A stretch of DNA of 42,472 nt from contig NZ_AZFK01000011.1 in assembly GCF_001435775.1 (NCBI RefSeq), positions 1 to 42,472 on the forward strand. Direction: 5' to 3'. The stretch's first letter is position 1. The number at the start of each line of letters is the position of its first letter. Below, one piece after another: positions 20,928 to 29,257 of this stretch. The DNA comes from Limosilactobacillus ingluviei DSM 15946 (lineage in GTDB: Bacteria; Bacillota; Bacilli; Lactobacillales; Lactobacillaceae). The position numbers and the translations under genes are program-made. Below the pieces are notes generated by a model, which saw only the letters and a program-made list of their open reading frames with translations, did no database searches and was not told where the DNA came from.

Positions 20928-22659
20928 CTGCTTCATCCCCCTTCTGTAACTGCGAAGCAATAATTTCTTGGTAGGTTGGATTAGTTGCCTTTAAGGTGGC
21001 ATGATCACCTTGACCAACCACGTGTCCATCTTCCATTACCAGGATTAAATCTGCATCGGCAACGGTTGAGACCCGCTGGGCCACAATTACCTTCACCGCC
21101 GGTTGTAAGTGCTTAGCAGTCTGCAAGGCGTGCCGTAATTGCGCATCCGTCTTAAAATCAAGCGCCGAAAAAGAGTCATCAAAAATGTAAACCGCTGCCG
21201 GTTTAATAATCGTCCGAGCAATCGCCAACCGTTGGCGTTGACCACCCGAGAAGTTTGCCCCGTCTTGTTCGACAACGGCATCCAGGCCCCCGGCCGCTTG
21301 AACAAAATCTTGGGCTTGGGCTACCTTGAGGGCCTGCCAAATTTCCTCATCCGTTGCGTCCGGTTTACCAAATTGCAAGTTGGAGCGGATTGTCCCCGAA
21401 AACAGCACCGCTTTTTGCTGGGTGATTGATACCAAAGCGTGTAAATCGTGTAACCGCAGCTGATTAATTGGTTGGTCGCCGATCTTGATTTGGCCACTCT
21501 CAACGTCAAATAAGCGATCGATCAAATTGACCAGGGTCGACTTTCCCGACCCGGTTCCCCCAATAATGGCCACCGTCGTCCCCGCTGGCGCAATGAAGTT
21601 AACGTCTGTTAAAGAAAGCTTTTCTGCGCCCTGGTAACGAAAATTGACGTGGTTAAAGCTTAAACTGGCTGCTTCACGTGGTAAAGCAACTGCTTGCGCT
21701 TGACTAGGCTCTTGCACCACAATCGGATAATCCAATACTTCGTTCACCCGCTTGGCCGCCGCTGCCCCCCGGGGAACAAAAACAAATACCATTGCCAACA
21801 TCATAAAGGAAAATAAGATTTGGGCCGCGTAAGTCAAAAAGGAAACCAAATTACCAACTTGCATCTGCCGCTCGGCAATTAAATGCGCACCGTACCAGAT
21901 GATCCCCACGTTGGTCAGGCTTAAGATCAAAGTCATCACCGGAAAAAGGAACGCCACTAAGGTATAGGCCTTGATCCCCGTTTGGGTGTAATCCTCATTT
22001 GCGGCTTGAAACCGGCTTTGCTCGCGTTGATCTTGGTTGAAAGCCCGGATCACCCGAACTCCCGTCAATCCTTCCCGAAAAACTAAGTTGATCCGGTCCG
22101 TCTTCTTTTGAATACTCCGAAACAGTGGGATCGCCCGTCGCATCACACTGCCAACAGTGAGGGCCAAAATCGGTAAACTAATTAAAAAAATGACCGTCAG
22201 CTTGGGCTCCCGGTGGTAAGCTAAGACAATCGCTGCCAACATCATCACTGGTGATTGCAACATCATCCGCAAAGTTTGAAACATTACCGTTTGAATCTGG
22301 ACAATATCATTAGTTGAACGGGTAATCAATGATGAATCGCCAAGGGTGCTGACTTCTTGGTTTGAAAATTGCAACACCTTGGCAAAAATTTGGGCCCGTA
22401 ATTTTTGGCCGACCCGCATGGCTTGGGTTGACGCGAAATAGGTATTAACCGCCGCAGCCAACAGCCCGAGTAAGGCGACCCCCAACATAATCAGACCGGC
22501 ATGCTTGATATAGGCTAAATCATTTTTCACCACGCCCCGGTCAATCAGTTCCGCCGTAATCGTTGGCAAGTAAAGATCAGCACATACTTGCCCCAATAAA
22601 AATACAACCGCCAGTAACGTCGGTAACCATTCCAAGTTCCGCTTGGCAATTTTAAGCAT
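20920..22659 (-). CDS. ABC exporter half-transporter, degenerate-site partner
   Basis: A 579-residue exporter half with Walker A GGTGSGKS (367-374) and an intact SGGQ signature (471-474). The catalytic Glu is Asp495 (IFDDSFSALD) and the H-loop His is Gln528 (VAQRVST), so its own ATP site is likely inactive. Combined with SQGQ in the partner, the pair has one full and one degenerate site, the known pattern of heterodimeric exporters. The start at 22659 has AAAGGGGG six bases upstream and overlaps marR by eight bases. Cargo is unknown; MarR control suggests a toxic compound. Confidence 0.92.
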   Translation of the reverse strand: MLKIAKRNLEWLPTLLAVVFLLGQVCADLYLPTITAELIDRGVVKNDLAYIKHAGLIMLGVALLGLLAAAVNTYFASTQAMRVGQKLRAQIFAKVLQFSNQEVSTLGDSSLITRSTNDIVQIQTVMFQTLRMMLQSPVMMLAAIVLAYHREPKLTVIFLISLPILALTVGSVMRRAIPLFRSIQKKTDRINLVFREGLTGVRVIRAFNQDQREQSRFQAANEDYTQTGIKAYTLVAFLFPVMTLILSLTNVGIIWYGAHLIAERQMQVGNLVSFLTYAAQILFSFMMLAMVFVFVPRGAAAAKRVNEVLDYPIVVQEPSQAQAVALPREAASLSFNHVNFRYQGAEKLSLTDVNFIAPAGTTVAIIGGTGSGKSTLVNLIDRLFDVESGQIKIGDQPINQLRLHDLHALVSITQQKAVLFSGTIRSNLQFGKPDATDEEIWQALKVAQAQDFVQAAGGLDAVVEQDGANFSGGQRQRLAIARTIIKPAAVYIFDDSFSALDFKTDAQLRHALQTAKHLQPAVKVIVAQRVSTVADADLILVMEDGHVVGQGDHATLKATNPTYQEIIASQLQKGDEADA

Positions 22660-23122
22660 GGTCATCCCCCTTTGCGTCCCTGATCTGTGCATCATAAGTT
22701 TTGATGTTTTCAATCATTTGCTGCAAAATCCGCTGCAAAACTGCCTTGTCCGCTGGCGTAATTTGTGCAAATAATTGCGCCACAAACTGATCGTGCTCCG
22801 CCTTGATCTCCTTAGCGCGAGCTTGACCTTTGGCCGTTAACTGCACCCGTAAAATTCGGCGGTCAAACGGATCGCGGGTCCGTTGCACATAGCCATCCGC
22901 TTCTAGCCCGTTCAACGCTTCCGTTAATGACCCCGGCTTCAAATGAACCCGGTCAGCTAATTCCCGCTGGGATAGGGACGTTCCGGCATAACTCACGAGG
23001 CCGATAATCCGGTCTCGTCCCCGGAGGCCGGTTCCTCGCCCCTTGCGATGCCGCGCTTGCATCAACCGCCCCATTTGCATCCGGAGCTGCCACCAACTCT
23101 GCATTAATTCTTGATTACTCAT
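22652..23122 (-). CDS. MarR family transcriptional regulator
   Basis: A 156-residue MarR protein. The winged-helix core is seen in GLVSYAGTSLSQRELADRVH and KPGSLTEALNGLEADGYVQR, with the wing DPFDRRILRVQLT. The C-terminal helices form the dimer interface. The start at 23122 has AGGAGG seven bases upstream. A longer frame to 23209 would cover the promoter and operator. As the first gene of an operon with two exporter halves, it most likely represses its own promoter until a ligand binds; the operator at 23142-23170 supports this. Confidence 0.92.
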   Translation of the reverse strand: MSNQELMQSWWQLRMQMGRLMQARHRKGRGTGLRGRDRIIGLVSYAGTSLSQRELADRVHLKPGSLTEALNGLEADGYVQRTRDPFDRRILRVQLTAKGQARAKEIKAEHDQFVAQLFAQITPADKAVLQRILQQMIENIKTYDAQIRDAKGDDHA

Positions 23123-23141
23123 TAAAGCCCTCCTAAATTTA

Positions 23142-23170
23142 GTTAGGTATCTAATTATTAGGAATCTAAC
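23142..23170. promoter_or_regulatory. Candidate MarR operator
   Basis: A 29-bp imperfect palindrome with outer arms GTTAG/CTAAC and inner TAAT/ATTA. It begins eight bases past the -10 of the marR promoter and covers the transcription start. AT-rich flanks extend the symmetry. Position and symmetry fit autorepression by the adjacent MarR protein. Confidence 0.7.
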
Positions 23171-23177
23171 GAATTTA

Positions 23178-23205
23178 AGTATACCCCCCTTTACCGACCT
23201 GTCAA
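23178..23205 (-). promoter_or_regulatory. Promoter of the marR-ABC-ABC-hydrolase operon
   Basis: Minus strand: TTGACA (23200-23205), 16 bases, TATACT (23178-23183). Confidence 0.8.
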
Positions 23206-23255
23206 GCAAGCTTAACCAGCATTTTTTACATCTTTTTTAAATCCGGCTGAGCAAA

Positions 23256-23284
23256 TTGACGCGCGATAACGGTTTTGATAACGT
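23256..23284 (+). promoter_or_regulatory. Weak candidate promoter of the LCP gene
   Basis: TTGACG (23256-23261), 17 bases, TAACGT (23279-23284), a poor -10. Nothing better is visible in the 201-base divergent gap. Confidence 0.35.
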
Positions 23285-23323
23285 AAAGGAGTTAGTAATT
23301 TTATTTGACTGAGGTAACTTGAA

Positions 23324-24580
23324 ATGAATGATGAACGAGAAACCCGCGCTGCTTACCGCCGGGAATTAGAACACCGTATTAACCAGCGGGTCGCCCAAAC
23401 CCCACAACAGGGTGGCAATGGCAATCAGCCCCCCCGGCCCCCGCAACGCCCCCACCATCACGGCGATGCGTTTAAATGGGTCCGGCGGGTCGTATTAGCA
23501 ATTATTTTGCTCTTCTTGGCCTTGGGAGGTTACGAGTATACTAAACTGCATTCTACAGCCGAAGGGATTTTTGCCACTGGAGATGGAAAATTAGATACCA
23601 AGCTGCGCAACGGGGATCCCGTCTCCGTCTTGGCCTTGGGAACGGACGTCGGCGCCCTTGACCGGGGAAACAAGGGGGGCAATACCGATACCATTGAATT
23701 AATTACAATTAACCCCAAAAAAGAAAAGATTACCATGACCAGTATCCCACGGGATACCTTGGTCAGAGTCGACACTAGCGAAGGCGCTGATTACGTTAAG
23801 ATCAATGCAGCCTATTCAATCGGCGGCGCTAAGCAAACCGTTAAGCAAGTCGAAGAGCTCTTAGACGTCCCGGTTGATTACTACGCGGTCATTAACATGG
23901 GCGTTTTGGAAAAAGTCGTGGATGCCGTTGGCGGGGTTGACGTTGATAACCCCTTTGCCTTTACCTATGAAGGCCACCACTTCAAGAAGGGCAAGCAACA
24001 TTTAAACGGGGCCTTAGCTTTAAAGTATTCGCGGATGCGTTATGATGACCCGAACAATGATTATGGCCGCCAAAAACGGCAGCAACAGGTCATGAAGAGC
24101 GTCGTAAATACCTTTAAACACAAGGGATCACTATCAGCGGCCAATAAAATTTTGAGCGCCGTAAAGGACGGTATCAAGACCGATGTGCCAATGGACTCCA
24201 TCGGGGGGCTCTTTACCAATTACCGGGTTGCAATGAACAACGTGGCTACCTACCACTTCCAAGGAAAGAACGCGATGATTGATGGCGCCTCCTTCCAAAT
24301 TGCTTCTCCAAAGGAAATCAATCGGGTCTCACGCTTGGTCCGCTTACAACTCGGCTTAAAGCCCAAGCACGTTACCAATATCGAAACCCGGATGTATAAC
24401 ATGCAAACCAATTACGATGGTTACAATAATATTGACTTTATCTTACCGAATAATGCTACTTACAACGTCCCGGGCAGTGGGACGCCAAGTGCAACCACCA
24501 TCAGTACTACGACCAGTTCCAATAACTGGTTGTCAACGGGGAATTCAATGCTGAAATCAAGTCCAACTTTAGGAAATTAA
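23324..24580 (+). CDS. LytR-CpsA-Psr (LCP) family cell-wall glycopolymer ligase
   Basis: LCP enzymes move teichoic acid or polysaccharide chains from lipid carriers to peptidoglycan. The 418 residues have a cytosolic N-terminus rich in Gln, Pro and His (about 1-48) and a signal-anchor helix at about 50-68 (VVLAIILLFLALGGYEY). The extracellular LCP domain follows at about 95-260, with GGNTDTIELI and SIPRDTLV, the YSRMRYDDPNNDYGRQKRQ segment and other family residues. A low-complexity Ser/Thr/Asn tail ends the protein. GAGGTAACTTGAA precedes the ATG. The neighbours are divergent marR and a shared terminator, so it is monocistronic. Confidence 0.92.
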   Translation: MNDERETRAAYRRELEHRINQRVAQTPQQGGNGNQPPRPPQRPHHHGDAFKWVRRVVLAIILLFLALGGYEYTKLHSTAEGIFATGDGKLDTKLRNGDPVSVLALGTDVGALDRGNKGGNTDTIELITINPKKEKITMTSIPRDTLVRVDTSEGADYVKINAAYSIGGAKQTVKQVEELLDVPVDYYAVINMGVLEKVVDAVGGVDVDNPFAFTYEGHHFKKGKQHLNGALALKYSRMRYDDPNNDYGRQKRQQQVMKSVVNTFKHKGSLSAANKILSAVKDGIKTDVPMDSIGGLFTNYRVAMNNVATYHFQGKNAMIDGASFQIASPKEINRVSRLVRLQLGLKPKHVTNIETRMYNMQTNYDGYNNIDFILPNNATYNVPGSGTPSATTISTTTSSNNWLSTGNSMLKSSPTLGN

Positions 24581-24592
24581 GCATATTAGCCA

Positions 24593-24636
24593 AAAGGCGC
24601 TGCGAAACTGACTTAACTCAGTTTCGCAGCGCCTTT
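24593..24636. terminator. Strong hairpin terminator after the LCP gene
   Basis: Perfect 19-bp arms (AAAGGCGCTGCGAAACTGA and complement) around a six-base loop. It ends the LCP transcript and, in reverse, could back up the end of the minus-strand RNA candidate. Confidence 0.85.
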
Positions 24637-24653
24637 CTTCATGCAACGACAAA

Positions 24654-24751
24654 CCCCCAACCGGGGAGAGCCGATTGGGGGCGAATGGATGTCGGAGTCT
24701 CTTGAATACTTCCCGACAAAAGATGTTTTTGAGGGAGGACTTTCTCCTCCG
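24654..24751 (-). ncRNA. Candidate small RNA of about 100 nt, undescribed
   Basis: Between the stops of the LCP gene and thiI (a 230-base gap) the minus strand has a good promoter and then three back-to-back hairpins with no reading frame. They are GGAGGA/TCCTCC (24734-24750), GTCGG..AGT/ACTCCGAC (24691-24717) and an 11-bp GC-rich stem CCCCCAATCGG/CCGGTTGGGGG (24654-24681) ending in TTTG. The last could terminate, with the stronger LCP hairpin behind it. CCTCC and CCCCC stretches could pair with ribosome binding sites. I do not recognise an RNA family. It might instead be the structured 3' end of thiI mRNA. Confidence 0.45.
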
Positions 24752-24757
24752 GTTAGA

Positions 24758-24786
24758 AATATACCAAGAAACCCAGCTAAATGCAA
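24758..24786 (-). promoter_or_regulatory. Promoter of the small RNA candidate
   Basis: Minus strand: TTGCAT (24781-24786), 17 bases, TATATT (24758-24763). It lies downstream of the thiI stop (24811) and points away from thiI, with no protein gene to serve. Confidence 0.55.
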
Positions 24787-24810
24787 GCAAGAAACCGAAT
24801 TTGCCCTTAC

Positions 24811-26040
24811 TTACAGTAATTCCGCAAAGACATCCTCATTTTGATTTAAGAATTCTTGGCCCGCGTGGATTTCTTCAATTTGAATCCCCGCTAAAGCGCG
24901 TTCCATCAAGCCATCAACATCCAGCCAACTTTCATACTTAGCGGCTTTTGCCATATTCGGCTTTGTCTTCGGCGAGGGCGGAGTAAAGACCGTACAACAA
25001 TCTTCGTACGGCAAAATGGACAGCTCGTAAGTATCGATGTCTTCAGCAATCTTAATAATTTCGGTCTTATCATAAGACAAGACCGGCCGGAGAACCGGCA
25101 TGTTCGTGACTTCTTCAATTGCCCGCATCGATTCCATCGTTTGGGAAGCCACTTGCCCGAGGGATTCACCATTAAAGATCGCCAGTCCCCGCCGGCGGTT
25201 GGCTAATTCAACCGCCAAGCGCAACATGAAGCGCCGCTGAACCGTCATTAAATAACCTTCCGGCACTTTTTCCTTCACCGTCTCTTGAATTTCCGTAAAC
25301 GGAACTTGAATAAACCGGATACTCCCAGCATATTGCGCCAGTTTTCCCGTTAATTCCTTCGCCTTGGCCAAAGCCTGTTCACTCGTATACGGCGGACTAT
25401 AGAAGTGGACCATTTCCAAGGAGACGCCCCGCTTTAAGGCTAAGTAAGCTGCCACTGGCGAATCAATCCCCCCAGAAAGCATCATCATCCCTTTGCCAGC
25501 GGTCCCAACTGGTAACCCACCAGCCCCCTTGATAATTTCACTGGTTAAGAAAATGCCGTTCAACCGGACTTCAACCCGGACTTCGATATCCGGCTGATGC
25601 ACGTCAACCGTTAGTAACTCCGGAAATTCTTGCAGCAGATAACCGCCCAATTCCCGGTTCATTTCAAAGGTTCCCATGGCAAAATCATGGTCACTGCGCT
25701 TGGTTTCAACCTTAAACGTCATTGGTCGATCGACTTGCTTTGCAATCAAAGTCTTCGCCGCCTGACAAACCGCCGCAAAATCCTTTTCAACCCGCAGGGA
25801 CGGCGAGAACGTCTGAATCCCAAAGACCAACTTCAGGCGCTTCATCACTGCCGTGCTGTCCGCCCCGTTTAAAATAATGTGCAACCGATCGGGATTTGCA
25901 TGAACTTTTACTTCGCTAAAGTCATGCAAGGCTTTCCGGACGTTATTACCTAAGCGGTCGATAAAGTTCTTTTTATTGCGCCCCTTGGTGGAAAGTTCCC
26001 CGTAGCGCACCATAATTTCATCGTATTGGAGTTGTGCCAA
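24811..26040 (-). CDS. thiI: tRNA 4-thiouridine synthase ThiI
   Basis: Adenylates U8 of tRNA and inserts sulfur to make 4-thiouridine, a near-UV sensor; it may also serve thiazole synthesis. The 409 residues have an N-terminal ferredoxin-like region, a THUMP domain (about 60-165) and the PP-loop SGGIDSP at 189-195. No rhodanese domain is present, as in Bacillus ThiI, which takes sulfur directly from a dedicated cysteine desulfurase. That partner is encoded 17 bases upstream (26058-27206). The start is TTG with AAGGAGGGG six bases before. Confidence 0.95.
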   Translation of the reverse strand: MAQLQYDEIMVRYGELSTKGRNKKNFIDRLGNNVRKALHDFSEVKVHANPDRLHIILNGADSTAVMKRLKLVFGIQTFSPSLRVEKDFAAVCQAAKTLIAKQVDRPMTFKVETKRSDHDFAMGTFEMNRELGGYLLQEFPELLTVDVHQPDIEVRVEVRLNGIFLTSEIIKGAGGLPVGTAGKGMMMLSGGIDSPVAAYLALKRGVSLEMVHFYSPPYTSEQALAKAKELTGKLAQYAGSIRFIQVPFTEIQETVKEKVPEGYLMTVQRRFMLRLAVELANRRRGLAIFNGESLGQVASQTMESMRAIEEVTNMPVLRPVLSYDKTEIIKIAEDIDTYELSILPYEDCCTVFTPPSPKTKPNMAKAAKYESWLDVDGLMERALAGIQIEEIHAGQEFLNQNEDVFAELL

Positions 26041-26057
26041 AAAATCCCCTCCTTACC

Positions 26058-27206
26058 TTAATCAATAATTTTTTGGAAACCGGCGTAAACCTGGTCAAAA
26101 GCCTGATTGAACGCGACGGCATCGGCCAGCGTATTCTGATCCCCTAAACTGATGCGCACCGCTGATTCAGCCAGTCTGGTCGGCACCTTCATCGCCGCAA
26201 GCGTGCTGGCTTCCGCCTGTTTTTTCGACGAGCAGGCACTGGTCGTCGAAATATAAATGTCGTGATCTTCAAACGCATGCACGACCGTCTCGCCGCGCAC
26301 GCCTTCAATGGCAAAACACAAAACGTGCGAAGCAAATTGGGGCGTTAGATCCGAAAAAAGATGTACATGGTCAAATTGCTGGAGGTGCTTAAAGATCGCC
26401 GCCCGGACGGCTTGTTCTTGTTTAACACTTTGGGCTTCTTTTTCCTTCACCAGCCGAATCGCCCGGGCCATCGCCGCAAAGCCGGCTACGTTTTCCGTTC
26501 CGGAACGTTGCCCCCGTTCTTGGCCCCCACCGTTAATCAGGGGCGCTAACTGGCGACCTTGCTTGGCATACACAAAACCGGTCCCGCGCAAAGCATGGAA
26601 TTTATGCGCCGAGAATGTTGCAAAATCCACCCGGTCAGAAAAGACCACGTCATCTAAGCCCTTTCCCAACGCTTGCACGGCATCCACCATGAAATGGACC
26701 CGCGGATAGGCTTGCAAAATTTCGCCAATTTCTTTAATCGGCTGGATCGTGCCAATTTCATTGTTTACCGCCATAATTGATACCAAAATCGTATCTGAGC
26801 GTAAGGCCGCCTGTACATCCGCTGGCTTGACCCGACCAGTTTGGTCAACGGGCAAGTAAGTTACTTCAAACCCCAACTCTTCTAATTGCGCCATGGCGTT
26901 GCGCACCGCCGCATGTTCTACACTCGAGGTAATAATGTGTTTGCCAAACTGCCGCTTCGCCAAGGCCGTTCCTTTAATTACCCAGTTATCCCCTTCGGAG
27001 CCCCCCGAAGTAAAAATAATTTCACTTGGTAAGACCCCTAACAGTTGAGCAATCTGGCGGCGCGACTGCTCCAACAGATTCCAAGCGGGCTCGCCTAGCT
27101 TATGCAAACTCGAGGGATTGCCCCAAATTTGCTTGGTAACTTGATCAAAAGTTGCGAGGACCTCCGGCCAAACCGGTGTCGTGGCACTATTATCAAAGTA
27201 AATCAA
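26058..27206 (-). CDS. Cysteine desulfurase, ThiI partner (NifZ/IscS-like)
   Basis: PLP enzyme that takes sulfur from cysteine as a protein persulfide. The 382 residues show the PLP lysine K202 (FSAHKFHALRG), the EHAA segment and the active-site Cys325 in the loop STTSACSSKK, a class I (IscS/NifS) arrangement. Being directly upstream of thiI, it probably supplies sulfur for s4U in tRNA, like B. subtilis NifZ, rather than for Fe-S clusters. The start is TTG 27206 after AGGAGG. A structured leader of about 130 bases precedes it. Confidence 0.92.
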   Translation of the reverse strand: MIYFDNSATTPVWPEVLATFDQVTKQIWGNPSSLHKLGEPAWNLLEQSRRQIAQLLGVLPSEIIFTSGGSEGDNWVIKGTALAKRQFGKHIITSSVEHAAVRNAMAQLEELGFEVTYLPVDQTGRVKPADVQAALRSDTILVSIMAVNNEIGTIQPIKEIGEILQAYPRVHFMVDAVQALGKGLDDVVFSDRVDFATFSAHKFHALRGTGFVYAKQGRQLAPLINGGGQERGQRSGTENVAGFAAMARAIRLVKEKEAQSVKQEQAVRAAIFKHLQQFDHVHLFSDLTPQFASHVLCFAIEGVRGETVVHAFEDHDIYISTTSACSSKKQAEASTLAAMKVPTRLAESAVRISLGDQNTLADAVAFNQAFDQVYAGFQKIID

Positions 27207-27221
27207 AAACGTTCCTCCTCA

Positions 27222-27357
27222 TGTCGTTAGACCAACGGGGGCTGCTGGCTACCCGCGATCTACTTGACTGTTTTACCTTCGCTAACCTTGGTTAGAAAAC
27301 ATGGTGACCCAGTCAAAAGGTGGGATCTAAAAATCCCCGGTTCAACTCTAAACGACA
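27222..27357 (-). promoter_or_regulatory. Structured 5' leader of the cysteine desulfurase-thiI operon
   Basis: Between the ezrA terminator and the desulfurase gene the minus-strand leader folds into a closed multi-branch form. The closing stem is TGTCGTT(T)AGA (27347-27357) with TCTAACGACA (27222-27231). Inside are a hairpin GGGAT/ATCCC (27322-27337) and a stem CAGTCAA/TTGACTG (27264-27316) holding the hairpin CTAAC-CAAG-GTTAG. A GC-rich hairpin CGGG/CCCG (27236-27255) completes it. The ribosome site AGGAGG lies three bases beyond the closing stem. This looks like a cis-regulatory RNA; it does not match the T-box, TPP, SAM or preQ1 consensus that I know. Confidence 0.5.
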
Positions 27358-27360
27358 ATC

Positions 27361-27366
27361 ATTATA
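27361..27366 (-). promoter_or_regulatory. -10 element for the desulfurase-thiI operon
   Basis: Consensus TATAAT on the minus strand directly after the T run of the ezrA terminator. The -35 would lie inside that hairpin and is weak (TTTTAG). Transcription would start at the base of the structured leader. Confidence 0.55.
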
Positions 27367-27367
27367 C

Positions 27368-27400
27368 AAAAAAACCAGCTGGACTAAAAGCCAACTGGTT
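27368..27400 (-). terminator. Terminator of ezrA
   Basis: Minus-strand arms AACCAGTTGG/CCAGCTGGTT (one G-T pair, eight-base loop) followed by seven T residues. Confidence 0.85.
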
Positions 27401-27413
27401 CTAAATCAAAAAA

Positions 27414-29123
27414 TTAATTCGTTGCGTGATCAACTTCGTCAAAGTAACTCTGCTCTAACCGTTTGAAAGCTCCTGGCTCGGCTTCTTCAATCGCCGTCCC
27501 AATCGTTTCGAGGCTCGCCGTATATTCATACTGATCAAATTGGGTCTGGGCCTTTTGAATTGCCGCTTCGATTGACTCGTGGTCTACGCTTAAGCGGTGC
27601 GCATATTGAATCATCCGCTCCGTCAATTCAGCACTGTCACGCAATTCATCCGTTTTTTCTTGGAGGGTTTGCAAATCTTCTTGCACCATCAAGAGTTGCT
27701 TGGTAATTTCTTCCATATCAATTTGGGGCCGATCCATCGCTTGTGACAACTTCTTTAGTTCACCAGCCACAACGAAAAAGTAATCCAAGTAGGCTTGCGG
27801 AATCCCGGGTAAATTTAAACTCTCGACCCGGCGCTTCGTCGTTTTTAACGTTACTGCAAACCGTTGTAAGGCTTTCTGAGCGCGTTGCTCATCTTCTTGT
27901 AAACCAACCACCCCATGATTGATTTCAGTTTGTTGCTTTTCAATCGCCGCCAATTCTTCTTCCGCTGCTTGCAGCTGCTTGAGCACCTGACTGTCCACCG
28001 CCGTTTGTGCATCGACAGCTTGTTGGGCCTCAGTCAGTTCTGCCCGCAACTGCCGGAGTTGCTCATTTAACCCCCGGGCGTCAGCCATTTCATTGTGATT
28101 CAGCGTATAGCTCAAGCTCAATTTGTCCAATTCATTTAGCAACTGCCGGTTCTGCTGTTCCGCATGCGCCAAGTGATCAAGCGTGGGCGTCAAAAGCTGA
28201 GCAACTTGGGGCCGGGCATCCAACTCTGTTTGCATTACTTCATATAAGTGATCAATGGCTGGCGCTAAATGTTCATTAGCAGCCTTTACCGGCGCAATTT
28301 CAAGGGTAGCCAATTTTTCAAGGGCAAACTTTTGCTCCTCCGCCAAATCCTGAATTTTAACCAAGAGGTCAGCTTCACTAAAATTGTAGTGTTCTTGTTT
28401 TAGTTGTTGATAGCCGTTCGCCAGTTCGCTTAATTGGTCAGGGTAAGTGGTGTACAAAGGCTTATAGAGTTGGGGCACCGTGTCCAACAAATCAGCAAAG
28501 ACTGCCGTTTCCGCCTTTAAATCATCCAAAATTTCTTGGGCCGCCTCATGATCCCCTTGGTTGGCAATCGTTGCAAAGCGTTCAAACTTTTCTTCTAAAC
28601 TAACTAAGCGATCATGTAAAGCGGCTTTGCTTTCACCGTACGCAAAGGCTTCCTCATCTAATTTGCGGCCGTAGTCATTGTACGTTTTGCGCAATTTGGT
28701 TAACGCCACCGTTTGATCCTTTACCGCCGCGTCCAATTGATCCAACGCCTGGTTAATACGTTGGTATTCAGCTTCAACTTTTTGAACCTGCGCCGCTAAG
28801 TCCTTCACTGCGCCGTTAATTGTAAACAGGGCCGTCGTCTTTGCTTCATTGCTTAAAACCGCGGTTTGTTCCTTTGCCTTTTTAACGGCTGGTTGCAACT
28901 GCTGATCAAAGCGTTCCCGCAACTCCGTAAACGATTTGAGTGACTCCCCCATTAGGGCCTTAACTTTATCTGGCCCTAAGCGTGTGTCAATCTGTGACAA
29001 TTTCAATGCGGCCAACCGCTGCTCCAAGTCAGCCAGCCGCTTTAAAGTTTGGCGCTGGTAAACAAACAATCCGATAATGACTGCTAACGCCACTACCAGC
29101 ACCCCAATTAAAACTTGTACCAT
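27414..29123 (-). CDS. ezrA: Septation ring formation regulator EzrA
   Basis: Membrane-anchored, spectrin-like protein of Firmicutes that limits FtsZ ring assembly to mid-cell and links it to wall synthesis. The 569 residues start with a membrane helix at about 3-21 (QVLIGVLVVALAVIIGLFVY), N-terminus outside. A long helical, coiled-coil cytosolic part rich in Glu, Gln, Leu and Ala follows. The C-terminal part contains DHESIEAAIQKAQTQFDQYEY and ASLETIGTAIEEAEPGAF, matching the conserved end of the family. AGGTGGG lies six bases before the ATG. It is divergent from rpsD, a placement found in many lactobacilli. Confidence 0.93.
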   Translation of the reverse strand: MVQVLIGVLVVALAVIIGLFVYQRQTLKRLADLEQRLAALKLSQIDTRLGPDKVKALMGESLKSFTELRERFDQQLQPAVKKAKEQTAVLSNEAKTTALFTINGAVKDLAAQVQKVEAEYQRINQALDQLDAAVKDQTVALTKLRKTYNDYGRKLDEEAFAYGESKAALHDRLVSLEEKFERFATIANQGDHEAAQEILDDLKAETAVFADLLDTVPQLYKPLYTTYPDQLSELANGYQQLKQEHYNFSEADLLVKIQDLAEEQKFALEKLATLEIAPVKAANEHLAPAIDHLYEVMQTELDARPQVAQLLTPTLDHLAHAEQQNRQLLNELDKLSLSYTLNHNEMADARGLNEQLRQLRAELTEAQQAVDAQTAVDSQVLKQLQAAEEELAAIEKQQTEINHGVVGLQEDEQRAQKALQRFAVTLKTTKRRVESLNLPGIPQAYLDYFFVVAGELKKLSQAMDRPQIDMEEITKQLLMVQEDLQTLQEKTDELRDSAELTERMIQYAHRLSVDHESIEAAIQKAQTQFDQYEYTASLETIGTAIEEAEPGAFKRLEQSYFDEVDHATN

Positions 29124-29158
29124 GTTTATCCCACCTACATAAGAAAATCCTTAGTCTC

Positions 29159-29164
29159 AGTATA
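29159..29164 (-). promoter_or_regulatory. Extended -10 promoter of ezrA
   Basis: Minus strand TGC-TATACT; the -35 region is weak. About 35 bases before the ATG. Confidence 0.5.
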
Positions 29165-29218
29165 GCATACAGCTCAAGCTTTCGGGTCTTGCTAGGGCAA
29201 GTTCAACTATTTTTTTGC

Positions 29219-29248
29219 TTGACGCAGGTCTTGAGCTTATTGTATGAT
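29219..29248 (+). promoter_or_regulatory. Promoter of rpsD
   Basis: TTGACG (29219-29224), 18 bases, TATGAT (29243-29248). It starts the long leader described at 29258-29392. Confidence 0.7.
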
Positions 29249-29257
29249 ACTTCTTGT

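Noticed and set aside
24654-24751. Bacterial SRP RNA (4.5S) or 6S RNA.
   Set aside because: The GGAAG/GCAGC core of SRP RNA and the large central bubble of 6S RNA are absent, and the length is wrong for 6S.
27207-27357. T-box riboswitch before the cysteine desulfurase gene.
   Set aside because: No UGGNACCGCG T-box sequence, no specifier-loop pattern and no terminator/antiterminator pair were found.
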